DNA of 64,000 bases from Caballeronia calidae. GTDB taxonomy: Bacteria > Pseudomonadota > Gammaproteobacteria > Burkholderiales > Burkholderiaceae. Both the position numbers and the translations under genes were made by a program. Under the pieces are notes generated by a model. That model was not told the DNA's origin. It made no database searches and saw nothing but the letters and a program-made list of their open reading frames with translations. The stretch is taken from NCBI RefSeq assembly GCF_900044055.2, contig NZ_FCOX02000015.1, positions 62,001 through 126,000 of the forward strand, in the 5' to 3' direction. Positions 36,838 through 45,641 of this stretch are shown one piece after another (within the stretch, counting starts at the first letter, position 1; the number at the start of each line of letters is the position of its first letter).

Positions 36838-37791
36838 TCAGTAGATGAAGAGCGTCGTCGGATTCGCACCGGTTCGCATGAGGAGGAACAGAAAGACAGC
36901 CGCGCCGATCACCGAGAAGATCATGACCGGCTTTCTGCCAAGTCGGTCGGATAGAGCGGGCATCACGAGTGTGCCGATTGTGCCGCCGAAGCCGATCGCA
37001 GAAAGCACGTAGCCCATCTGCTGCATGCTCAGGTGCAGATAATCGATCAGGTAACTCGGGAACAGTGCGCTCAGCACGACGAGGCACGTCAGCCAGCACA
37101 GCATGCCGACGATATTCAACGGAATGTTGCGGTAGCGAAAGACATCGGTCCACTTGTGGGCGTAAAGATCGTCCGTCGCCGTGTGCAATGCGGCAGCCGT
37201 CGGTCGAGTATTACGCAGCACTCTGAACATCAGATAAGCCACCAATAAACCCGGAATCGACACGACCGCGAAAATCCAGTGCCACGGCAACACCTTGAGC
37301 AATTGCGTCACGAGAATCGGCGCGATGCCCAAGCCAAAAAGCGGCAGCGCCATCTGCTGAATGCCGATGTTGCGCCCGTGACGCGTCGGCCTGGATGCGT
37401 CCAGGGTCGCGATGATGCTCGCAGGCGTGTACGCACCTTCGGCAAAGCCCATTACCGCGCGGATCAGGATCAGCGAGCCGACGCCGGTAGCAAGACCACT
37501 CAATCCCGCTAACAGCGAGAACACGACGATGGCTGGAATGATCACCTTGCGGTGACCGATGCGGTCGGAGAGGTTGCCCATGAATATCGCGGAGATTCCC
37601 CATGCGACGGCGAGCGCCCCGGTAATGTGCCCGAGGTCCTGATAGTCGAGGTGCAGCTCCGCCATCATGACGGGAAAGAGCGGCATGATCATGAACCGAT
37701 CGATGCCTACCAGTCCAAAGCCGAGGGACAGCAAGGCCACGGCTTTCCACTCATAAGCCGTATCCCATCTGAATCCGTTGTTGTGTTCCAT
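36838..37791 (-). pseudogene. MFS transporter lacking its C-terminal end
   Basis: The translated frame (starting MEHNNGFRWD) is a major facilitator with the usual loop motif GNLSDRIGHRK and a second half SDRLGRKPVM, but it stops after 317 residues at TTLFIY, at least 70-80 residues and about two helices short of the usual 400-430. The start at 37791 has GGAG nine bases upstream. The stop lies about 80 bases from the truncated IS3 remnant, so an IS-linked deletion probably removed the 3' end. The transporter belongs to the aromatic operon upstream and would have taken up an aromatic acid. Function is doubtful. Confidence 0.8.
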
Positions 37792-37884
37792 GTTTGCCAT
37801 CTCCAATCGATAAGCGGCGTCTTTTAAACGCGACGATCCAATGTGCGCGAGGGATTCGCGCACGCTTCGAGAAGGGAATACGTG

Positions 37885-38985
37885 TCAGAAAGAGGTCTGC
37901 AGGCCGAGGCGGCCGATGACCTGATGCGTCGTGCTCGATTGAGCCGTACCGTTGATCCAGGCGTTGTGTCCGCCTTCGACATCGCCACCGGTCCACTGGC
38001 AGACCGCTTCGGCGTAGAGCGTCGTGCGTTTGGAGAGAAGATACTGCGCTGCGCCCGTGACCTGCTGCGCCCTGTTATGACTGAGCTGCGCGTTGCCCTT
38101 CATGTACTGATAGTTCGCGCCGAACCTGATGTCCGGCATGAACGTGTACAGCGCTCCGACCTGAACCGCCTGCACGACGCCGCCCGTCAGCGTATTGCGC
38201 GTGTTCGTGTATAGCGCGTTGAGAAACACGCCGCCGATGGTCTGACTGACTCCGCCTCCGAAATTGCGGATTCCGTCGTGACCGTCGTTCAGCGCCGCGT
38301 ACTTCGTTTCGTTGTAAGCGGCCGCGATACCGAAACCGCCGATCGCATAGTTCATGCCGAAACCGATCGTGTTGTTCGCGGAAAACGAGCCTGGCGTATT
38401 GCCGAAGCCGTACATCGCGCCGAGTCTCAAACCTGCGAGGGTGGCCGACACGATCTTGACCGAATTCGACACCCGCGACGTACCGCCGGTCTGATCGAAG
38501 TCGAACGAGCCGGTCGGATTCTGCGGAATGCCGAGCGCGGCGAACGGCCCCTGTCGCATGTTGTAAAGGCCGCCATAGGTGAAGGCGCCATCCAGTTTCG
38601 CGGGCGGGAAGAAGAGGAAGTCGGCCATCAGGTTGTATTGCTGGCCGAACGTAATGCGCCCGACATCGTCCTTCGACAAGCCGACGAAAGCCTGCCGGTT
38701 GAAGTCGGCGTTGGGTCCCGGGATTCCGGCGCCGCTGTTCACCGAGAACTGCGACGCAAGCTCGAACAAGGTCCTGTAGCCTCCGCCCAGATCTTCGACG
38801 CCACGAATGCCCCAGATGCTTGGCGTCCAGATCGAGTCGTCGGCTTTGAAGTTGTGACTGCCGTTTTCGTTGCTCACATAGCTCACGCCGACGTCGAGAA
38901 TGCCGAACAGCGTCACGCTGCTTTGCGCTCGAGCGTGCGTGGCGAGTGCGCATGCCGCGACCAGCGCCAAAAGTGTCTTCCTCAT
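37885..38985 (-). CDS. Gram-negative outer-membrane porin (OmpC-like)
   Basis: A 366-residue porin with a signal peptide (MRKTLLALVAACALATHARA) and 16-strand-type barrel features: SSVTLFGILDVGVSYVSN at the start and a C-terminal aromatic end (GRLGLQTSF). Belongs to the betaproteobacterial porin family that forms trimers in the outer membrane. It is in the catabolic operon between the hydroxylase and the MFS gene, suggesting uptake of the aromatic substrate. Start has GGAGGGAAAC before the ATG. Complete. Confidence 0.93.
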   Translation of the reverse strand: MRKTLLALVAACALATHARAQSSVTLFGILDVGVSYVSNENGSHNFKADDSIWTPSIWGIRGVEDLGGGYRTLFELASQFSVNSGAGIPGPNADFNRQAFVGLSKDDVGRITFGQQYNLMADFLFFPPAKLDGAFTYGGLYNMRQGPFAALGIPQNPTGSFDFDQTGGTSRVSNSVKIVSATLAGLRLGAMYGFGNTPGSFSANNTIGFGMNYAIGGFGIAAAYNETKYAALNDGHDGIRNFGGGVSQTIGGVFLNALYTNTRNTLTGGVVQAVQVGALYTFMPDIRFGANYQYMKGNAQLSHNRAQQVTGAAQYLLSKRTTLYAEAVCQWTGGDVEGGHNAWINGTAQSSTTHQVIGRLGLQTSF

Positions 38986-39016
38986 GTTTCCCTCCAGCGA
39001 TTTTTATTGTTCGAGT

Positions 39017-40633
39017 TCAGGAAACGGCCGCATCGATGGATTCGGCAAGCGCAAGCCGCGATACGAGATCGCTCAGCAACGACGGCAGATCCTGAAGCGT
39101 CGTCACTCCGCCGAAGATGTAGAAGTCGGGCCGCACGACGATGGCTTTGACGTCGTGCTCATCGAAGAACTGCTGATACTTGCCGCTGACGTCGAGCAGC
39201 ACGCGATCCTTGACGGCTTTGCCCGCGTCGGTCGTGATGCCGATCGAATGCCCGCCGATGGCAGCGAGAGCCGCCTTGTCCCGCTCGTCGAGATACTGGT
39301 TCGGATGCGCATCGAGTGCGATCACGTGAAAGCCGTTGGGCATCGCCTCGTCGTAGCGGGATGCTTCGCCGAGGTTCCTGACCTGGCCGTGTACGCTCAG
39401 CAGTCCGGCGACGCCCTCGCAGGCGAACGCGGGGTCATTGCAGATCATGCCTTCGGTCAGGCCGGGGAACGGCGCAAGCGCAGGCACTTCGCCGGCGAGA
39501 TACGCTTCGTCGCGTCGAGCCGCCTCTTCCTTATCGGAGATGCAAACGACCTGTCCCATCGCGATGGATGCGTCGATCACCGCACGCACTTGCGGGCGAC
39601 GCTCGGGCGTATAGCTTTCGAGCAGACGGTCCGATGAAATGCCCTTGAGGATCAGATCGAAACGCCAGGCGAGATTCCATGCGTCCCGGATGCCGGAGCA
39701 CATGCCCTGGCCCATGAACGGCGGCATCTGATGGGCCGCGTCGCCCGCGAGCACCACGCGCCCGCTATGCCAGTTTCTCGCGATCAGCGAACGAAACTTG
39801 TAGACGGCATGGCGCACGAGCGTCGCGTTCTCCGGCGTGACCCACGGCGACAGCAGCTCCCACACTTTCTCCGGCTTTTGCAGGTCTTCGATCGACTCGT
39901 GCGGCAGGCGCATGAACTCCCAGCGACGCAGGCCCGGGCCGCCCGGCACCATCGTCGTCGGGCGGGCAGGGTTGCACCACTGCCCGATGTCGGGCACGTC
40001 GAGCTTCACGCCGTCGTTGGGCTTCAGATCGATGACGAGCCAGTCTTCCTGGAAACCGAGATCGTCGAACTCGATGTGCTGCGACTTGCGCACGAAGCTG
40101 TTCGCGCCGTCGGCCCCGACGACGTAGCGGGCGCGCACGGTCTGGGTCTCGCCGGTCGGCTCCCAGTTCGCGCCGTTCATGACGCCGCGACGCAGGGTCA
40201 GTTCGCAGCAGTCGGACAACTGTCGCAGTGCGGTGGCTTCCCAGCCTTGTTGTACCGAGACATTCGCCAGCGACTTCGCCTTGTTGTCGAGCAGCGCTTC
40301 GAGCGACGGCTGATTGAAGAGGTAGCCCACCGGGCCATCGCTGATCGATTCCGCCGACCAGTCGATCTCGACGAGCGTCTTCCAGTCCGCGTTGAACCAC
40401 TGATATTTCGCCGACGGCTGCGAGATGCGCTCGACGTCCTCTCCGATATCCATCGCATGAAAGATGCGGCGGATCTCGTGGTCGTGAAAAACGGCGCGCG
40501 GAAGCGGATACAGCGAAGGCCAGCGATCGAAGACCGCAACGTCATAGCCGCGTTCTCCGAGCAATATCGAAAGAGATTGCCCGACCGGTCCGTATCCGAC
40601 AATCGCGACGTCGAGAATGTTTTGATCTGTCAT
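39017..40633 (-). CDS. FAD-dependent aromatic hydroxylase (MhpA-like)
   Basis: A 538-residue flavoprotein monooxygenase of the PHBH/MhpA family that hydroxylates a phenolic ring with NAD(P)H and oxygen, producing a catechol-type product. FAD motifs: VAIVGYGPVGQSLSILLG at the N-terminus, the DG region VVGADGANSFVRK and GDAAHQMPPFMGQGMCSG. A C-terminal thioredoxin-like domain (about 420-538) is present as in the longer members. Next upstream in the operon is an extradiol dioxygenase, so the two probably act in succession. The precise substrate (for example 3-hydroxyphenyl alkanoate) cannot be decided. Confidence 0.92.
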   Translation of the reverse strand: MTDQNILDVAIVGYGPVGQSLSILLGERGYDVAVFDRWPSLYPLPRAVFHDHEIRRIFHAMDIGEDVERISQPSAKYQWFNADWKTLVEIDWSAESISDGPVGYLFNQPSLEALLDNKAKSLANVSVQQGWEATALRQLSDCCELTLRRGVMNGANWEPTGETQTVRARYVVGADGANSFVRKSQHIEFDDLGFQEDWLVIDLKPNDGVKLDVPDIGQWCNPARPTTMVPGGPGLRRWEFMRLPHESIEDLQKPEKVWELLSPWVTPENATLVRHAVYKFRSLIARNWHSGRVVLAGDAAHQMPPFMGQGMCSGIRDAWNLAWRFDLILKGISSDRLLESYTPERRPQVRAVIDASIAMGQVVCISDKEEAARRDEAYLAGEVPALAPFPGLTEGMICNDPAFACEGVAGLLSVHGQVRNLGEASRYDEAMPNGFHVIALDAHPNQYLDERDKAALAAIGGHSIGITTDAGKAVKDRVLLDVSGKYQQFFDEHDVKAIVVRPDFYIFGGVTTLQDLPSLLSDLVSRLALAESIDAAVS

Positions 40634-40722
40634 TTCAGTTCACCTGCTTAAAAAAGAGCGAGTTGTGCCCTGACGCCGGATGAACCGGCAGTCATCGAAT
40701 CGATGCAAAGGGTATGAAGCGG

Positions 40723-41661
40723 TCAGTCTTTGAAAGCGACGCCGGCTTCGGTGTTATGGATGAAGTCGTCGGGGACCGACGGGCCCCACAGATAGAGCGA
40801 GTCTTCCGGCGCGAAGTCGCCGGCGGGCCACGTCTTGCCTGCGGACACGAAATCGATGTCGGCGGAGTACTCGCAGAACGAACCCCACGGGTCTTGCACG
40901 TAGTGGAAGTAGTTCGAGCCCAGCACGTGCCTGCCTGTGCCCCAGCCCTTAGTGAAACCGGCGGCGGCCATCTGCGACGCCCCCTGGCCCACGAGATTCA
41001 CGTTATCGACGTCCCACGCCGCGTGATGCCAGCCGCGCGCGCTGCTCTTGGCGAACGCGACCAAATGATGGTCGCTGCCGTGCGGCGCATGCGTGAACGC
41101 GATGATGTCGAGCGACTTGTCCGACAAACGCAGGCCGAGCGCCTTGCCGTAAAAGTCGAGCGCACCGAGGACGTCGGGCGAGAACAGCAACACGTGAGAA
41201 AGACGTCGCGGACGCACGGTCTTCGCTTCCGAGCGCATGTGCGCGCCGCGCTCATCCGCGTTGCTCGATTCAACGACGCACGGCGTCTTGTCGAATGGCG
41301 TCGTCTTCGGGCCGATCTTGACCTGGATCAGATTGCCGTCAGGATCGCGGAACCAGAAGCCTCGATCGGGTGAGGCAACCAGGTCCGCACCTGCCGCCAC
41401 CACCTGATTGCGGATCGCCGCGAAGTCCTCTTCGAAGCAGTTGAAACTGAGATATGCGAGTGACTTTCCCGATGCGGGAAGGATGCGCGCCCAGCGATGG
41501 CCATCGGCTGCGCGCAATTCGAGTTCGGCTGTGTTCGCCGCCACATCGAGACCGAACGCGCTGAAGAAGCGCTCGGCGTCGGCGAGCGAGGGAACGTTGA
41601 GCGCGAAGTGATCGATCGAGTGAACACTCGCGCATGCGGATGCTACGGCAGGGTCGCTCAT
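40723..41661 (-). CDS. Extradiol ring-cleavage dioxygenase (VOC family)
   Basis: A 312-residue type I extradiol dioxygenase with two VOC modules. The metal triad is visible in the C-terminal module: His156 (RRLSHVLLF), His212/213 (GWHHAAWDVDN) and Glu264 (SFCEYSAD). It would open a catechol made by the MhpA-like hydroxylase using Fe(II) and oxygen. ATG at 41661 has GGAGACACGGTC upstream; the open frame before it is not coding. Neighbouring FAH-family hydrolase upstream fits the following step. Confidence 0.92.
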   Translation of the reverse strand: MSDPAVASACASVHSIDHFALNVPSLADAERFFSAFGLDVAANTAELELRAADGHRWARILPASGKSLAYLSFNCFEEDFAAIRNQVVAAGADLVASPDRGFWFRDPDGNLIQVKIGPKTTPFDKTPCVVESSNADERGAHMRSEAKTVRPRRLSHVLLFSPDVLGALDFYGKALGLRLSDKSLDIIAFTHAPHGSDHHLVAFAKSSARGWHHAAWDVDNVNLVGQGASQMAAAGFTKGWGTGRHVLGSNYFHYVQDPWGSFCEYSADIDFVSAGKTWPAGDFAPEDSLYLWGPSVPDDFIHNTEAGVAFKD

Positions 41662-41719
41662 GACCGTGTCTCCATGTTCGATGAACGCCGGCTCTGCGAC
41701 CGGCTCCGCGGATAAGGAA

Positions 41720-42568
41720 TCAGTGCGCTGCTTCGTCGGCGATGACATTGCGCAGGGTGCCGATCTTCTCGACCGACACTTCGCACACGTCGCCTGCTTT
41801 CATCAGAAGCCGCGGCGTGCGGGCCCAGCCGATGCCCGATGGCGTGCCGGATACGATCACGTCGCCCGGTTCGAGCGTGATGGCCTCGCTGATCACGCTG
41901 ATGAGCGTCGCGACATCGAAGACCATGTCGCTGGTGCTCGCCGACTGAACCACTTCGCCGTTCACGCGTGTTTCCAGCAGCAGACCTTTCGCGCCCGCGG
42001 GCAATTCGTCGGCGGTCACGAGGTCGGGACCGAACGCGCCCGTGCCATCGAAGTTCTTGCCGACGGTCCACTGCGGCGTCTTGAACTGATACTCGCGCAC
42101 GGAGCCGTCGTTGAAGAGCGCATAGCCTGCGACGTGCGAGAGCGCGTCTTCCGTCGCAATGTGACGGCCGCCCGTGCCCAGCACGACCGCGACCTCGCCT
42201 TCGTAGTCGAGCCCTTCGCAATCGGTCACGCCCGGGCGAATCATCGGCTGCTCGTGCGCGACGAGACTGGTGTTGACGCGCAGGAAAAGCGTCGGGTAAT
42301 CGGGTTGTTCGTACTTGCTTTCCTTCGTGTGATCGGCGTAGTTCAGACCCACGCACACGATCTTCGGCGGCTTTTGCAGCGGCGGAAGAAACTTCAGGCC
42401 GGCGGCCGGCACTTTGTCTTCCGTCGCGTGGGTCTTCGCGTACTCATCGAGACGGACGCCGCGAGCGAGAAGCGACTCCAGCGGCTCGTCGCCGATCACG
42501 CGCACATGATCTCCATCGCGAACGCCGAGGGTTGCCTTGCCATTCTTTTCGAAACTGATGAACCGCAT
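41720..42568 (-). CDS. Fumarylacetoacetate hydrolase (FAH) family protein
   Basis: A 282-residue FAH-family enzyme, acting on an acylpyruvate or 2-hydroxy-dienoate product of ring cleavage. Conserved segments: VGLNYADHTKES, the metal-binding GLDYEGEVAVVLG, GKNFDGTGAFGPDLV and the C-terminal GTPSGIGWARTP. ATG at 42568 has AGGAGACAAAT upstream. First gene of the operon and closest to the TetR-controlled promoter. Its precise reaction (hydrolysis, decarboxylation or isomerisation) cannot be told from the family. Confidence 0.92.
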   Translation of the reverse strand: MRFISFEKNGKATLGVRDGDHVRVIGDEPLESLLARGVRLDEYAKTHATEDKVPAAGLKFLPPLQKPPKIVCVGLNYADHTKESKYEQPDYPTLFLRVNTSLVAHEQPMIRPGVTDCEGLDYEGEVAVVLGTGGRHIATEDALSHVAGYALFNDGSVREYQFKTPQWTVGKNFDGTGAFGPDLVTADELPAGAKGLLLETRVNGEVVQSASTSDMVFDVATLISVISEAITLEPGDVIVSGTPSGIGWARTPRLLMKAGDVCEVSVEKIGTLRNVIADEAAH

Positions 42569-42622
42569 ATTTGTCTCCTGTTCACCCGAGGCAGCCGCCC
42601 CGGGGTTGTGTGATTCTCGAAT

Positions 42623-42670
42623 TGACGAATTTGTCATTTTCAATTCTAAGCAAAATGACGATATCGTCAA
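42623..42670. promoter_or_regulatory. TetR-controlled promoter with two operator-like palindromes
   Basis: On the minus strand TTGACG (42670-42665), a 16-base spacer and TAGAAT (42648-42643) form a strong sigma-70-like promoter for the catabolic operon, with the start near 42636. Palindrome 1, TGACGATATCGTCA (42656-42669), is perfect and overlaps the -35. Palindrome 2, TGACGAATTTGTCA (42623-42636), matches it with two mismatches and lies over the start point. Their centres are 33 bases apart (three helical turns). Placement fits repression by the divergent TetR protein. Confidence 0.75.
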
Positions 42671-42742
42671 TATGAATCGGCATAGGACAAACCCGCAGGC
42701 CGCATGCGCTGCTAAAATCAAGCCAGATCAAAGGGATAGTCA

Positions 42743-43462
42743 ATGGAAGCGACAGATTCGATCGAGAATCATCGAACCCGCGTGGGCGCATTGCGGCGCG
42801 AGAAGACACGCATTCGTCTGATCGAAAGCGCGCTGGGCGTTTTTGCGGAGAAGGGTGCGGACGCGCCGACGATCGACGATTTCATCGCTGCGGCGGGCGT
42901 CGCGCGCGGGACGTTCTACAACTACTTCCGCACGACGGCGGAATTGCTGTCGGCGGTGGCAGGCGAAAGCAGTGACGAAGTGCTCGCGGTGATCGACCCG
43001 CTGGTGCGCGCCATCGACGATCCGGCGCAGCGCGTGGTGGTGGGTTCGCGCCTCTACATGGGCATGGCCGCACGCTATCCGCTGTGGGGCGCGTTCATCA
43101 CGCGCGTGGGCACGAAACGGGGTTCGCGAGGCCGCTTGCTCGACGAGTACCTCATCCGCGATCTGCAGATGGCTCTGGATGCGGGTCGATTCGACGTCGC
43201 GGACGTGGTCGTCGCGCGCGATATTGCGCTTGGCTCGATCATGTACGGCATCGACACGCTGCTATCTGACGACGCGCCTGTCGACTACGCCGAGCAGTCC
43301 ATGTACGCGCTCATGCGCGCCTTCGGAATCGGAGCGAAGGAAGCGCGAAAATTGGCCTACGCGCCGATCGCTGATCCTCCGGCGCCTCGCGGCGCCATCT
43401 TTGAGCGGGTTGATGCATTGGCGGACGGAGGCGGCGATCTTCATCGTGACCCAACGAGTTAG
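42743..43462 (+). CDS. TetR-family transcriptional regulator
   Basis: A 239-residue TetR repressor: N-terminal HTH domain (RIRLIESALGVFAEKG, then GVARGTFYNYFRTTAELL) and a helical ligand-binding domain. Divergent from the FAH-dioxygenase-hydroxylase-porin operon, with paired palindromes in the gap, so it most likely represses that operon and is released by a substrate or intermediate. ATG at 42743; AAAGGGATAG lies upstream. Confidence 0.92.
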   Translation: MEATDSIENHRTRVGALRREKTRIRLIESALGVFAEKGADAPTIDDFIAAAGVARGTFYNYFRTTAELLSAVAGESSDEVLAVIDPLVRAIDDPAQRVVVGSRLYMGMAARYPLWGAFITRVGTKRGSRGRLLDEYLIRDLQMALDAGRFDVADVVVARDIALGSIMYGIDTLLSDDAPVDYAEQSMYALMRAFGIGAKEARKLAYAPIADPPAPRGAIFERVDALADGGGDLHRDPTS

Positions 43463-43687
43463 GGCGCACGAAGAGTTCTAAAGCGTGCGTCGCGTCCTTT
43501 AAGAGAAAAAGAAGCCCAGTGGGAAGTCGCGGCGCAAGGAACGGCCGCACAGGCCCCTGGAAGGCGGTCGTTCGATTCGATGGCTGCAACGTCCCAATAA
43601 GGTCGAGTGCAGAAGTCCGGAGTGAAAAGCCGGAGGGTCGCCGAAAGCTGGCAGCAGCGAGCAGATAAACTTTAAACAACCAAACCT

Positions 43688-45088
43688 TTATTCGTCGCGG
43701 TGTGCATCATTGCGCGGGCGTGCTCGGTGCCGGCTTGCATCCTCAACCGGCGGAATGTATCGCGTCCCAAAGACGTAACATGCAAGCACACTTGCGGCGC
43801 CGACGCCTGTGGCGAGGAGCACTCCCTGTGCACCGTAAAGGCGGGCCAGTATAACGTTGCCGGCAATCTTGACGACGAAGCCCAGGACGGAAATGACGGA
43901 TATCGTCCGGTAACGCCTCTCGCTCGCGAACAACTGGACCAGCACGCACATGCCGAAGTAGAACGGCACCTGCAATAGCCCAAAGCGAAACAGGTTCGTG
44001 ACGGCGATGGTGTCCTTCGCCGTGAAAGCGCCCTTCTGAAAGAGCAGCTTGATGACGTATGGCGCGAGCGCGTACGCGATGCAGCCGCCGACGACTCCGA
44101 CCGTCAGCATGACGCCCGACCATTTCAATGCGGTGCTACGCGCGCGGGCGTGGTCTCCTTGAAAAAGGATCTCCGAAAGTATTGGCAGTGTCGCGCGGCC
44201 GATAGCGAGCGCGCCCATGCTGAGGAGCAACGAGAGCAAGCGGTTCGCGTAACCGAGCGTGGCGATGGCGCCATCGCCCTGCTGCGCCATGAAGTATTGA
44301 TCCACCGGGAGCCACAAGCCCGCGGCGACCGAACCGATCATGAGCGTGCCCATCGACCGCACAGTGTTCGGCCATTGATGCGCACGCGTCGAAACGCGCG
44401 GAATGGCGGACAATGCATCGGCGCGCCGCGCCAGCACTCTCAGCCACAAACCCTGAATCACGAAGCCGATCGACGTGCCCAGCACGAGCGGCATGATCGA
44501 CTCATCGTTGCGCGCAGCCAGTACGAAAACCAGCAGGCCAATGGCCGGCACGCATTCGAGCAGGGTATTGATGTGCCGCCCCGAAGCCTGCAACCGTGAC
44601 GACGAGATGCAGATCGTGAAGGTCAGAACGCCGGCAGGCGCCATCCCGATGATCATCTGCCGGACCGTTTCCCGGGTCGACCCCGCAAGATTCTTCGCGA
44701 CGAGCTCGGCCATATATGGCCAAAAGAGAAAAAGCAACAGACACGAAGCAAGGCCGACGACGAGCCCCATGCCTTCGAGTTCGCCTAGAAATCCATTCTG
44801 CGCCGACTTGTCCTTGCGTAATGCGACGAGCGCGGGAACGAGCAGGACGCTCAACTGGTTCGTGATCATCGTCGGAAGCCATGTGACGAGCGTTAGCGCA
44901 AGCTGATAGGCGTCGACGACTCCGCTGATCCCATATCGATAGGCGATCGCCATTTCCTTCGATGCGCCTATGCATTTTCCCATCAGGACGAAGAAAAGGA
45001 GGACGACCGCGCTTCGTGCAATCCGTTTGTGGTCCTGATGAATGCCCCGAAAACGCTGTCTTACCGATTCGACCGCTGGGGTCAGCAT
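43688..45088 (-). CDS. MurJ/MviN-like lipid flippase, orphan copy
   Basis: A 466-residue MOP-superfamily membrane protein with about 12-14 helices and a pattern close to MurJ/MviN (GKCIGASKEMAIAYRYGISGVVDAY; QGDGAIATLGYANRLLSL). Housekeeping MurJ moves lipid II; this copy sits alone between catabolic operons and may serve a polysaccharide lipid carrier instead. The first 20 residues are basic. It is encoded on the minus strand with no partner gene within 300 bases on either side. Confidence 0.82.
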   Translation of the reverse strand: MLTPAVESVRQRFRGIHQDHKRIARSAVVLLFFVLMGKCIGASKEMAIAYRYGISGVVDAYQLALTLVTWLPTMITNQLSVLLVPALVALRKDKSAQNGFLGELEGMGLVVGLASCLLLFLFWPYMAELVAKNLAGSTRETVRQMIIGMAPAGVLTFTICISSSRLQASGRHINTLLECVPAIGLLVFVLAARNDESIMPLVLGTSIGFVIQGLWLRVLARRADALSAIPRVSTRAHQWPNTVRSMGTLMIGSVAAGLWLPVDQYFMAQQGDGAIATLGYANRLLSLLLSMGALAIGRATLPILSEILFQGDHARARSTALKWSGVMLTVGVVGGCIAYALAPYVIKLLFQKGAFTAKDTIAVTNLFRFGLLQVPFYFGMCVLVQLFASERRYRTISVISVLGFVVKIAGNVILARLYGAQGVLLATGVGAASVLACYVFGTRYIPPVEDASRHRARPRNDAHRDE

Positions 45089-45641
45089 TATGTGCCTCCG
45101 ACACTGAAGCTTTTCGTCGAAAAGAATCGACGCCGGTACGTGCGCGTCTAGTTATAGTTGGACGACTCGGAAGCCAGCGGGATGGTCTGCCAGTGCTTCA
45201 TTTCCCCAAGGCGAGGACAACCGCCGCGTCAATCTTTTTATCACACGCCCGTGCGGCGGGTTGTAACGCATTCTTACGCTCCCTTACATCATTTGATACG
45301 ACAGGGTCCGTGGCTCGCGCTCGAAACTCGAGATGCTTTCACCTTCGCGTAACTCTGCAGGTCGTTTGCCAGCCCATGGGCATCTGCAGCGGACCGATAC
45401 GACCGGAACATCGCAGAGCCGAGTCGTCGCGCTTGGCGTATCACGGCAACCACGCGTGGCGAGCTATGAGCCGGGAGAGAGGTCAGTATCGAAGCAGGGT
45501 GCGCGCCTGTACCTCGCGAGTGAAGAGCACGGAGAGCGCGATAGCGCGCTCGGTGTTTGTCACAGGATCCGGCTATCGTGCCAACTCATCGTTCCGGTTG
45601 CCTTCCGCTGCGCCAAGGCGGCTGCACGTTCAGGAAACCAG
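45089..45641. other. Non-coding gap
   Basis: About 550 bases between the flippase start and the end of the AraC gene. Short frames here are not supported by ribosome sites or codon quality. An AT-richer piece around 45230-45310 probably contains the flippase promoter. No repeat or RNA gene recognised. Confidence 0.4.
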
